Shown here: piece by piece, positions 25,272-32,849 of the stretch
How positions within the stretch are numbered: the stretch's first letter is position 1
Layout: each line of letters opens with the position of its first letter
From: Streptomyces xinghaiensis S187
GTDB lineage: Bacteria; Actinomycetota; Actinomycetes; Streptomycetales; Streptomycetaceae
DNA: 64,000 bases
Assembly: GCF_000220705.2 (NCBI RefSeq)
Contig: NZ_CP023202.1
Span: forward strand, 6,602,501-6,666,500
Reading direction: 5' to 3'
The notes under the pieces: generated by a model
What the model saw: the letters and a program-made list of their open reading frames with translations, nothing else
What the model was told of the DNA's origin: nothing
The model's database searches: none
Program-made: the position numbers and the translations under genes

Positions 25272-26462
25272 ATGACGCAGCAGGTCAAGCGGGCTTTCAA
25301 GTACCGCTTCTACCCCACCGGCAAGCAGGCAGCCGAGCTGTCGCGCACGTTCGGCTGCGTCCGCCTCGTGTACAACAAGGCGCTGGAAGAGCGCACCCGC
25401 GCTTGGTACGGGGAGCAGCGCCGCGTCTCCTACGTCCAGTCCTCGGCCGCGCTGACGGAGTGGAAGAAGACCGAGGAACTCGCTTTTCTCACCGAGGTGT
25501 CCAGCGTTCCGCTTCAGCAGGCGCTGCGGCATCTTCAGACGGCGTTCGGGAACTTCTTCGCCAGGCGCGCCAAGTACCCCCGGTACAAGTCGAAGAAGAA
25601 GTCCCGCGCTTCGGCGGAGTACACGCGCTCCGGCTTCAAGTGGCGCGATGGTCAGCTGTTCCTCGCGAAGATGGCCGAGCCGTTGGCCATTCGCTGGTCG
25701 CGTCCACTGCCTGCGGGCAGCGTCCCGACGACGGTCACGGTGTCGAAGGACGCTGCGGGGCGCTGGTTTGTATCGCTGTTGTGCGAGGACACCATCGAGC
25801 CACTGCCCGCCACCAGCTCGGCGGTCGGGATCGACGCCGGGCTGACCTCCCTGGTGACCCTGTCGACCGGGGAGAAGGTGACCAATCCGAAGCACGAGCG
25901 GAAGGACCGTGTCCGGCTGGCGAAGGCACAGCGGGAGTTGTCCCGTAAGGCGAAGGGCTCGAACAACCGCGAGAAAGCGCGCCGCAAGGTGGCCCGTGTG
26001 CACGCGCGGATCACCGACCGGCGCCGGGACTTCCTGCACAAGCTGACTACTCGTCTCGTCCGTGAGAACCAAACGGTCGTGATCGAGGACTTGACCGTCC
26101 GCAACCTCGTCAAGAACCACTCCTTGGCCCGTGCCATATCGGATGCGGCCTGGACGGACATGCGGACGATGCTGGAGTACAAAGCCGCGTGGTACGGGCG
26201 TGAACTCGTCGTGGTCGACCGTTGGTTTCCCAGCTCGAAGCTGTGCGGGGCCTGCGGCACCATCGCGGAGAAGATGCCGCTCAACGTCCGCGAGTGGACG
26301 TGCGACTGCGGCACCACCCATGACCGCGACGTGAACGCGGCGCGCAACCTCAAGGCGGCCGGGCTGGCCGTCTCGGCCTGTGGAGGCGGTGTAAGACCTG
26401 GGCGGGAGAACTCCCGGACGGGGCAACTGCCTGCGAAGCAGGAAGCCCTCACTGCGAAGTGA
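25272..26462 (+). CDS. tnpB: TnpB RNA-guided endonuclease (OrfB, IS605 family)
   Basis: 396 residues, full length. N-terminal wedge region FKYRFYPTGKQ is followed by a RuvC-like nuclease with catalytic residues Asp188 (GIDAGL), Glu272 (IEDL) and Asp353 (HDRDVNAARN), all intact. A zinc finger is formed by C325, C328, C344 and C346. TnpB proteins cut DNA next to a transposon-adjacent motif, guided by an RNA from the right end of the element, and so retain the element at its donor site. ATG has only GTGAGG close upstream and a TAGAAT box eight bases before it, so translation may be nearly leaderless. Base composition is slightly lower in GC than its neighbours. Confidence 0.92.
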   Translation: MTQQVKRAFKYRFYPTGKQAAELSRTFGCVRLVYNKALEERTRAWYGEQRRVSYVQSSAALTEWKKTEELAFLTEVSSVPLQQALRHLQTAFGNFFARRAKYPRYKSKKKSRASAEYTRSGFKWRDGQLFLAKMAEPLAIRWSRPLPAGSVPTTVTVSKDAAGRWFVSLLCEDTIEPLPATSSAVGIDAGLTSLVTLSTGEKVTNPKHERKDRVRLAKAQRELSRKAKGSNNREKARRKVARVHARITDRRRDFLHKLTTRLVRENQTVVIEDLTVRNLVKNHSLARAISDAAWTDMRTMLEYKAAWYGRELVVVDRWFPSSKLCGACGTIAEKMPLNVREWTCDCGTTHDRDVNAARNLKAAGLAVSACGGGVRPGRENSRTGQLPAKQEALTAK

Positions 26463-26499
26463 GGAATCCCCCGCCTTCAGGCGGGTGGAGGAAGTCAAC
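26400..26499 (+). ncRNA. Probable omega RNA scaffold of TnpB (right end), guide starting near 26500
   Basis: By analogy with characterised TnpB elements the guide RNA overlaps the tnpB 3' end and stops at the right end. Here the hairpin 26470-26485 and the terminal GGAAGTCAAC fit the scaffold end. The guide would be the adjacent flank, starting TGGTCTCCCATT. Boundaries are inferred, not seen. Confidence 0.45.
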
Positions 26500-26777
26500 T
26501 GGTCTCCCATTCCCCCGCGGGCCGTCGCCCCCGGGTCGTCTGCGGGTCGTCGTCTGGGGGTCGTCAGGGGGGTCGTCCGGTGGTCGTCGCGTCCGTCCGG
26601 GAAGGATCGTCCGGCCCCGGTGTTCCGAGGGCTGGGACGGCATCAAGGTAACGGCCGCCGGGGAGTTCTTCTAGTGTCAGGACAAAGTTTGTTGATGTAC
26701 GGTCATTGCTATTGGCGGACCGTCAAAAGCCCTCTAGCTTCGAGACATTGCTGCGATCGCAGAGGGGTGAGAGAGCT
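26463..26777 (+). promoter_or_regulatory. Upstream region of the ThuA/PQQ operon
   Basis: No gene seen in these 315 bases. After the element end and a G/C-rich run it holds a cluster of small palindromes close to the start codon: ACAAA-G-TTTGT (26682-26692), ACGGTC-N13-GACCGT (26699-26723) and TGCGATCGCA (26752-26761). These are likely operators for a sugar-responsive repressor; the promoter boxes are not clear. Confidence 0.5.
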
Positions 26778-29351
26778 ATGCGGGCCACCAAACCGCAGCC
26801 GGGGCCCTCGGCACGACGAGGGCGCATCAGGAGCCGCGCGTGGACGACAGCCGCGCTGGCCGCCGGAATGACCGTGACCATGCTGGGAGGGCCGCCGGGG
26901 GCGGCGGCCGCTCCCGCCGATCCGCGGCCCGGCGCGGCGACGCCGCTGCCGCCGGCCGTCACCGCGGCGGCGGACTCCGCCACCGGGACGGCCGCGGCGC
27001 CGTTACCCGGGGGCTCGGCCGCCGGGGACGTCCGGGTGCTCGTCTTCCACGACTCCGGCGGGCAGCCGTCGGCCAGGACCGCGGCCGGTATCGAGGCCCT
27101 GGAGGAGATCGGCCACCAGGGCCCGGCCGAGGAGCGGTTCGCCGTCGACGCCACCGACGACCCGACGGTCTTCACCACGCAGAAACTGCGCCAGTACAAC
27201 GCGGTCGTCTTCCTCTCCACCCCCGGCGACATCCTCGACAACGCCCAGGAGGACGGCTTCCGGGCCTACGTCGAGTCCGGCGGCGGCTTCCTCGGCGTCC
27301 ACGACGCCGCCCGCACCGAGCCGGACTCCTCCTGGTTCACCGGCCTCATCGGCACCCGCCCCGCCGGCGACGGCTCCGCCGGGGTGCAGCGCGCCACCGT
27401 CGAGACCGGCGACCGCGACCACCCGGCCACCGCCGGCCTGCCGCAGGAGTGGTCCCGCAAGGACCACTGGCTCAGCTGGCAGCCCAACCCCTCCGGCGAG
27501 GTGCACACCGTAGCCCGGGTCCGCGAGCACACCTACGACCCCGGCGACGGCGCCCTCGGCTGGGACCACCCCGTCTCCTGGTGCCGCGACTACCGCGGCG
27601 GCCGCTCGTTCTACACCGGCATGGGCGGCACCGCCGCCGCCTTCGCCGAGGAACGGCTGCGCACCCATCTGCGCGGCGCCCTGCTGTGGACCACCCGCCT
27701 CGCCCGCGCCGACTGCCGGGCCACCATCACCGCGAACTACGAGGCCACCCGCGTCACCGAGCCCAACACTCCCGGGCAGGCCGACCGGATCGGCGAACCG
27801 CACGGCCTGGTCACCGCCGAGGACGGCCGCGTCTTCCACATCGGCCGCGGCGGCGGCACGGGCGGCGATCCCGTCGTCACCGACTGGAACGACCCGGACA
27901 TCGGCCTCGGCATGGGCACCGTCCACGTCTGGGACCCGCGCACCGGGGAGAGCCTGCTCGCGGGCGTCGTCGAGGTCTTCGGCAACAAGGGCGGCGGCGG
28001 GGAACTCGTCAAGAACGAGGAGGGCCTGCTCGGGATCGAACTCGACCCGGACTTCGCCGAGAACGGCTGGATCTACCTCCACTACACCCCGCACTCCGGG
28101 ATCGACCGGGAGAACCACCTCGCGCGGCGCCGGGTCTCCCGCTTCACCCTGGACCACGCCACCAACCGCTTCGACCCCGCCACCGAGAAGGTCCTCCTCT
28201 CCTGGGAGGTGCAGATCCACAGCTGCTGCCACGCGGGCGGCGGCATGGCCTGGGACTCCGCGGAGAACCTCTACATCGCCACCGGCGACACCAACTCCTC
28301 GCAGTTCAGCGGCGGTTACTCCGGCAACAACCCGGAGCCGGCCTTCCGCGGCGTCTCCTTCGCCGACGCCCGGCGCACCTCCGGCAACACCAACAACCTC
28401 AACGGCAAGATCCTCCGCATCCACCCCGAGGACGACGGCACCTACACGATCCCCGAGGGCAACCTCTTCACCGGCGAGGAGGAGGGCGGCGGCAAGACCC
28501 GCCCCGAGATCTACGTGATGGGCGTGCGGAACCCGTCCCGCATCTCCGTCGACCGGGAGACGGACACCCTCTACGCGGGCTGGGTCGGCCCCGACGCCGG
28601 TGCGCCCAGCCCCGTCTGGGGCCCGGCCAAGTACGACACCTTCGCCGCCATCACCGAGGCCGGCAACCAGGGCTGGCCGTACTGCATGGGCAACAAGCAG
28701 CCCTACCGCGACCGCAACCTCCCCGACCCCTCCCAGCCGCTCGGCTGGTACGACTGCGACAACCTCAGGAACGAGTCACCCCACAACGACGGCCTGGTGA
28801 ACATCCCGCCGGCCCGCTCCAACACCATCTGGTACTCACCCCAGGGCGGCGCCCCGGACTTCCCGCGCGACGGCGACGGCATCCCCAGCTACAAGGTGGA
28901 GGAGTCCCGCTACCTGCTGCCCTGGCTCAAGGGCGGCTCCCAGGCCGCCATGAACGGCCCCGTCTACCGGCACGACGCCGGCGGTGACAGCGCCGTCAAG
29001 TGGCCGGAGTACTGGGACGGCAAGTGGTTCGTCGGCGACTTCTACGACGGCGAGCAGCCGCGCCACGCCGTCGCCCTGGACCCCGACACCGCGGACAAGG
29101 GCGGCCTGCCCGTGCACGCCGAGAGCCTGGACGGCATCATCCCGGCCGGCCGGGACGGCATCCGCAACCTCATGGACTGGAAGTTCGGCCCGGACGGCGC
29201 CCTCTACGTCCTCGACTACGGCCGGGGGTTCTTCACCTCCACCGACGAGTCGGCGCTGTGGCGCGTCACTTACCGGGGCGGCCCGCCCACACCCCTCCCC
29301 GGCGACCTGGTGACCCGGGACGCCGCGGCCGGCGACGGGAGCGACCGGTGA
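26778..29351 (+). CDS. Secreted fusion of a ThuA domain and a PQQ-dependent sugar dehydrogenase domain
   Basis: 857 residues. A signal peptide (about 1-48, basic then hydrophobic, ending GAAAAP) is followed by a ThuA domain (about 75-305: VLVFHDSGG, VVFLSTPGDIL, GGGFLGVHDAART, SWCRDYRGGRSFYTGMGG) and a six-bladed glucose/sorbosone dehydrogenase propeller (about 330-840) with His485 in CCHAGGGMAWD, at the place of the catalytic His of soluble PQQ dehydrogenases, plus VRNPSRISVD and LDYGRGFF. ThuA domains are linked to trehalose use and 3-keto sugars. Predicted role: extracellular oxidation and processing of a sugar. The stop overlaps the next gene (GTGA). Confidence 0.88.
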   Translation: MRATKPQPGPSARRGRIRSRAWTTAALAAGMTVTMLGGPPGAAAAPADPRPGAATPLPPAVTAAADSATGTAAAPLPGGSAAGDVRVLVFHDSGGQPSARTAAGIEALEEIGHQGPAEERFAVDATDDPTVFTTQKLRQYNAVVFLSTPGDILDNAQEDGFRAYVESGGGFLGVHDAARTEPDSSWFTGLIGTRPAGDGSAGVQRATVETGDRDHPATAGLPQEWSRKDHWLSWQPNPSGEVHTVARVREHTYDPGDGALGWDHPVSWCRDYRGGRSFYTGMGGTAAAFAEERLRTHLRGALLWTTRLARADCRATITANYEATRVTEPNTPGQADRIGEPHGLVTAEDGRVFHIGRGGGTGGDPVVTDWNDPDIGLGMGTVHVWDPRTGESLLAGVVEVFGNKGGGGELVKNEEGLLGIELDPDFAENGWIYLHYTPHSGIDRENHLARRRVSRFTLDHATNRFDPATEKVLLSWEVQIHSCCHAGGGMAWDSAENLYIATGDTNSSQFSGGYSGNNPEPAFRGVSFADARRTSGNTNNLNGKILRIHPEDDGTYTIPEGNLFTGEEEGGGKTRPEIYVMGVRNPSRISVDRETDTLYAGWVGPDAGAPSPVWGPAKYDTFAAITEAGNQGWPYCMGNKQPYRDRNLPDPSQPLGWYDCDNLRNESPHNDGLVNIPPARSNTIWYSPQGGAPDFPRDGDGIPSYKVEESRYLLPWLKGGSQAAMNGPVYRHDAGGDSAVKWPEYWDGKWFVGDFYDGEQPRHAVALDPDTADKGGLPVHAESLDGIIPAGRDGIRNLMDWKFGPDGALYVLDYGRGFFTSTDESALWRVTYRGGPPTPLPGDLVTRDAAAGDGSDR

Positions 29352-31603
29352 ACGGTACGAGAAGAACCGCGGCCCCCCGGAGGCTCAGCCGCTCCCGCGG
29401 CCTGCTCACCGCCCTGGTGGTGGCCCTGCTGGCGGCCCTCGGCCTGACCGCCCCGCCCGCCGCGTACGGGCAGGGCAGCGCGGACGGGACGGGCGGCGGG
29501 CGCCCGGCGACGGCCGCCGACCAGACGCTCACCTGGACCGCCGGCAACGACATCGACCGCTACCTCACCGCGCCGGCCGAGGCGGTGGCCGGCCCGGCGA
29601 CCATCGTCTTCGAGAACAGCGGGGCCACCGGCAACACCACCGGCATGCCGCACACCCTGACCTTCGACACCTCCGACCCGTCGCGCTACAACGCCGACGT
29701 CGACCTCAACATCCTGGCCAACCCGGCCGACGACAACGGTGGCCGGCACACCGCCGAGGTCACCCTCACCCCCGGCACCTACCGCTACTACTGCACCATC
29801 CCCGGGCACGGCGCCATGCAGGGCACCCTCGTCGTCACCGATCCGGGCGGCGGCGAGGACACCACGGCCCCCGAGACCTCCCACGAGATCAGCGGGCAGC
29901 GGGACGCCGACGGCGCCTACCTCGGCGGCGCCACGGTGGCCCTCTCCGCGACCGATCCCGGCTCCGGTGTGGAGAGGATCGAGTACGCGCTGGACGGCGG
30001 GGAGTTCGCGGAGTACGCGGCGCCGGTGGCGGTGGACGCGCTGGGTGAGCACCGGCTGGTGTACCGGGCGGTGGACCGGGCGGGGAACGTCTCGGCGGAG
30101 AAGGCGGTGGAGTTCACGGTGGTGGCGCCGCCGGAGGAGGACACGACGGCGCCGGAGACGTCGGCGGAGGTGAGCGGTGAGCGGGACGACGGCGGCGCCT
30201 ACCTCGGCTCCGCCACCGTCACCGTCTCCGCCTCGGACTCCGGCTCCGGTGTGGAGAGGATCGAGTACGCGCTGGACGGCGGGGAGTTCGCGGAGTACGC
30301 GGCGCCGGTGGCGGTCGATGCGGTGGGTGAGCACCGGCTGGTGTACCGGGCGGTGGACCGGGCGGGGAACGTCTCGGCGGAGAAGGCGGTGGAGTTCACG
30401 GTGGTGGCGCCGCCGGAGGAGGACACGACGGCGCCGGAGACGTCGGCGGAGGTGAGCGGTGAGCGGGACGACGGCGGCGCCTACCTCGGCTCCGCCACCG
30501 TGACGATCACCGCCACCGACGCGGAGTCGGGCGTGGAGCGCGTGCAGTACTCCCTCAACGGCGGCCCGTATCTCGTCTACACCGCGCCGGTGACCGTCGC
30601 CCGGGCCGGCCCGCACCTCCTGCGCCACCGCGCCACCGACAAGGCCGGTAACACCTCGGCCGCGAAGACGGTGGACTTCACGGTCGCCGAGGAGGACACC
30701 ACCGAACCGGACTGCCCCGAAAGCGACAACCGGCGCACCGTCATCATCGGCACCGTCGACACCGGGGTCCCCAATCGCGTGACCGGCGACGGCTGCACCG
30801 TCAACGAGCTGATCGAGGACGAGCGGGCGTGGGACGGCGAGCACGACTTCCGCCGCCATGTCGCAGCCGTCGCCGACCGGCTCCGGGAGGAGGGCGTCGT
30901 CGACGAGCGCGAGCACGGCCTCCTCATCCGGGCCGCCCGCGAGTCCGCCATCGGCACCCCCGGTCACACCGGCGGCTACCGGACCCTGTTCGACGGTTCG
31001 GCGGAGTCCTTCGCCGACTGGGAGCACGTCGGCGGCGGCGCCTTCGGCCTGACCGGCGGCTCCGCGATGACCAGCAGCACCACCCGCGGCGGCCTCGGCA
31101 TGCTCTGGTACCCGGACCGGCAGTTCGGGGACTTCTCCCTGAGGCTGCAGTTCCGCGACGACGCGCCGGACTCCGGCCGCGCCAACAGCGGGGTGTTCGT
31201 CCGCTTCCCGGACCCGCACTGGCATCCGGGCGAGTCCCGCCCCGAGTGGGTCGCCATCAAGTACGGCCACGAGAACCAGATCCTGGACCGCGCCGACGGC
31301 GACATGTACAAGACGGGGTCCGTCTACGGCTTCGACAAGGTGAACCTCGACGGCGCCGGCGTGGAGGAGAAGGGGGTCTGGAACGACTACGAGATCCGGG
31401 TCGTGGACCAGCGCTACTGGATCTTCCGCAACGGCGTGCTGCTCAACGTCTTCGACAACGACCCGGGGCTGGTCTTCAACCCGCCCCGCGGGGACGACCC
31501 CGGCACCGCCGGCCGGCAGTACGCGGACGGCTTCATCGGTCTGCAGACCCACGGCACGAGCGATGTGATCTCGTTCCGCAACATCCGGATCCAGGAGCTG
31601 TAG
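29348..31603 (+). CDS. Secreted cupredoxin - Ig-like repeats - 3-keto-disaccharide hydrolase (DUF1080) protein
   Basis: 751 residues. Signal peptide (about 1-42); a plastocyanin/azurin-like cupredoxin domain (about 55-170) with ligands in MPHTLTF, YYCTIPGHG and AMQG (His, Cys, His, Met); three Ig-like OmpL47-type repeats of about 94 residues (about 178-455), the first two almost identical; a charged helical spacer with HDFRRHVAAVADRL; and a DUF1080 jelly-roll domain (about 540-751: LFDGSAESFADWEHVGGG, NSGVFVRFPDP, WNDYEIRV, FIGLQTHG). DUF1080 enzymes act on 3-keto-glycosides. GTG start overlaps the upstream stop, so it is cotranslated with the PQQ dehydrogenase, whose electrons the cupredoxin could accept. 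Confidence 0.88.
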   Translation: MNGTRRTAAPRRLSRSRGLLTALVVALLAALGLTAPPAAYGQGSADGTGGGRPATAADQTLTWTAGNDIDRYLTAPAEAVAGPATIVFENSGATGNTTGMPHTLTFDTSDPSRYNADVDLNILANPADDNGGRHTAEVTLTPGTYRYYCTIPGHGAMQGTLVVTDPGGGEDTTAPETSHEISGQRDADGAYLGGATVALSATDPGSGVERIEYALDGGEFAEYAAPVAVDALGEHRLVYRAVDRAGNVSAEKAVEFTVVAPPEEDTTAPETSAEVSGERDDGGAYLGSATVTVSASDSGSGVERIEYALDGGEFAEYAAPVAVDAVGEHRLVYRAVDRAGNVSAEKAVEFTVVAPPEEDTTAPETSAEVSGERDDGGAYLGSATVTITATDAESGVERVQYSLNGGPYLVYTAPVTVARAGPHLLRHRATDKAGNTSAAKTVDFTVAEEDTTEPDCPESDNRRTVIIGTVDTGVPNRVTGDGCTVNELIEDERAWDGEHDFRRHVAAVADRLREEGVVDEREHGLLIRAARESAIGTPGHTGGYRTLFDGSAESFADWEHVGGGAFGLTGGSAMTSSTTRGGLGMLWYPDRQFGDFSLRLQFRDDAPDSGRANSGVFVRFPDPHWHPGESRPEWVAIKYGHENQILDRADGDMYKTGSVYGFDKVNLDGAGVEEKGVWNDYEIRVVDQRYWIFRNGVLLNVFDNDPGLVFNPPRGDDPGTAGRQYADGFIGLQTHGTSDVISFRNIRIQEL
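29960..30219 (+). repeat. First copy of a 260-bp near-identical Ig-domain repeat
   Basis: Almost identical at the DNA level to 30242-30501 (period 282 bp); the few changes fall in a Val-Asp-Ala codon run. Codons here often end in G, unlike the C-ending codons around it. Confidence 0.9.
30242..30501 (+). repeat. Second copy of the 260-bp Ig-domain repeat
   Basis: Pairs with 29960-30219. Near identity of silent positions indicates recent duplication or gene conversion; the third Ig repeat downstream is clearly diverged. Confidence 0.9.
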
Positions 31604-31630
31604 GGAACCGGCGGCAGCGGCAGCACACCG

Positions 31631-31666
31631 GGCCGCCCCGGCACGGGAACCCGTGCCGGGGCGGCC
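31631..31666. terminator. Bidirectional terminator between the DUF1080 and cutinase genes
   Basis: Perfect 17-bp arms (31631-31647, 31650-31666) with a minimal loop, lying between convergent stops. Confidence 0.8.
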
Positions 31667-31683
31667 GCCTGCCGCGGTGCGGA

Positions 31684-32643
31684 TCAGGTGTGGGGGCAGT
31701 TGCCGCGGAACTCCTCGATCTGCAGGCTCGGCCGGGGGATCGGGCAGAGGAACTGCTCGTAGCGCGTGTCGTTGTCGACGAACCGCTTCAGCCAGGAGAT
31801 CGAGTACTTGGCGATCTCCGTGTCCGAGGTGTTCGGGGTGAAGTGCGTGGCGTTGTTCAGCTCCATGTACGCCCGGTTCGTGGAGGACGGCAGGCTCTCG
31901 TAGAACGGCTCGGCGTGCGAGCGGACCGAGGCGATGGAGTCGCCGTCCGCGCCGACGATGAACGTCGGAACGGTGATCTCGCGCCAGGTCTTGTCGAGGT
32001 TCCACGGGGTCAGCGGGATCGACGCCTTGAGGGAGGGCCGGTCCTTCGCGGCCTCCAGCGCGCCGCCGCCGCCCATGGAGTGGCCCATGACGGCGAGCCG
32101 GCCGCTGTCGATCCGGCCGCGGACCGAGCTGTCCTCGGTCAGGTAGTCCAGCGCGGCGAGGAGCTGGTCCCCGCGGCTGCCCGGCTGGTCCAGCGTGGTG
32201 TTGGTGTCGATGGTGAAGACGACGAAGCCCTGGGAGGCCAGCCGCTCGCCGTACCAGGACATGCTCGACTGGTAGGCGGTGTAGCCGGGGGAGATGGCCA
32301 CGGCGCCGAAGGTGCCGTCCGAGGTGCTGGTCGGGTAGTAGATCGTGCCGCCGCCGAAGCCGCGGACGGAGAGCGAGGACACCCGGGTCTCGGAGACCCG
32401 GTAACTGCCGGTCCGGGCCTCGATGCTGTCCTCGGTCGGGTCCGGGCCCCGCTCGTACGGGTTCTCCACGGCGGCCTGGACGGCGGCCTCCGGGGCGGCC
32501 TGCGCGGCCGGCATCAGGGCGACGCCGGTACCGGTGAGGGCCAGCGCCAGTCCGGCCAGGCTCAGCCGGACGGTGCGGGAACGGGGCTTGCGGCGGTGCC
32601 GGCCGGCCTCGGGGGTGGAGGTGTCGTGGTGCAGCGGCTCCAT
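31684..32643 (-). CDS. Secreted cutinase / polyester (PET) hydrolase-like enzyme
   Basis: 319 residues; signal peptide about 1-50, mature start near AAVENPYERGPDPT. It closely follows the Thermobifida cutinase family: GFGGGTIYYP, oxyanion-loop SPGYTAYQS (Tyr121), nucleophile Ser189 in GHSMGGGG with Met190, Trp214 in TPWNL, catalytic Asp235 in GDSIA, His267 in NATHFTPN, and a C-terminal disulfide C300-C316. Enzymes of this group hydrolyse cutin, aliphatic polyesters and PET. The residue after Trp214 is Asn, where Thermobifida cutinases have His and the Ideonella PETase has Asp. Cutinase-type His and Phe are kept in RSHAEPF. Monocistronic, ends at a shared terminator. Confidence 0.93.
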   Translation of the reverse strand: MEPLHHDTSTPEAGRHRRKPRSRTVRLSLAGLALALTGTGVALMPAAQAAPEAAVQAAVENPYERGPDPTEDSIEARTGSYRVSETRVSSLSVRGFGGGTIYYPTSTSDGTFGAVAISPGYTAYQSSMSWYGERLASQGFVVFTIDTNTTLDQPGSRGDQLLAALDYLTEDSSVRGRIDSGRLAVMGHSMGGGGALEAAKDRPSLKASIPLTPWNLDKTWREITVPTFIVGADGDSIASVRSHAEPFYESLPSSTNRAYMELNNATHFTPNTSDTEIAKYSISWLKRFVDNDTRYEQFLCPIPRPSLQIEEFRGNCPHT

Positions 32644-32849
32644 GAGCGTGTACTCCCTGAAGTCAAGGGGGATGTGGGGGAACGTGGGTCATCGTTCAAC
32701 CGACACACGCCCGTCACATCGGTGAAATCACCGGCCTTCGCCGCGTGTTGGCGCCGCGGCCACCGAAAGGCCAGGTCAGGGAGGCGGATTGACGGGTCTC
32801 CTTCGCCGGGACGATGCGTGGCCGCCCGGTGAACCGCGATCATGGCGGG

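Larger units (their letters stand above)
25146..26499 (+). mobile_element. IS200/IS605-type element carrying only tnpB
   Basis: Bounded by similar hairpins: CCCCCGGC-TTCA-GCCGGGGG at 25153-25172 on the left and CCCGCC-TTCA-GGCGGG at 26470-26485 on the right, each followed by GAGGAA. No tnpA (Y1 transposase) is present, so it can move only with help from another copy. There are no target-site duplications, as expected for this class. The ends given are approximate because they depend on the unknown cleavage sites. Confidence 0.75.

Noticed and set aside
29270..32005. Very long minus-strand frame opposite the cupredoxin-DUF1080 gene
   Set aside because: It is a shadow frame created by GC bias and the Ig repeats; the plus frame has signal peptide, Cu ligands and DUF1080 motifs.
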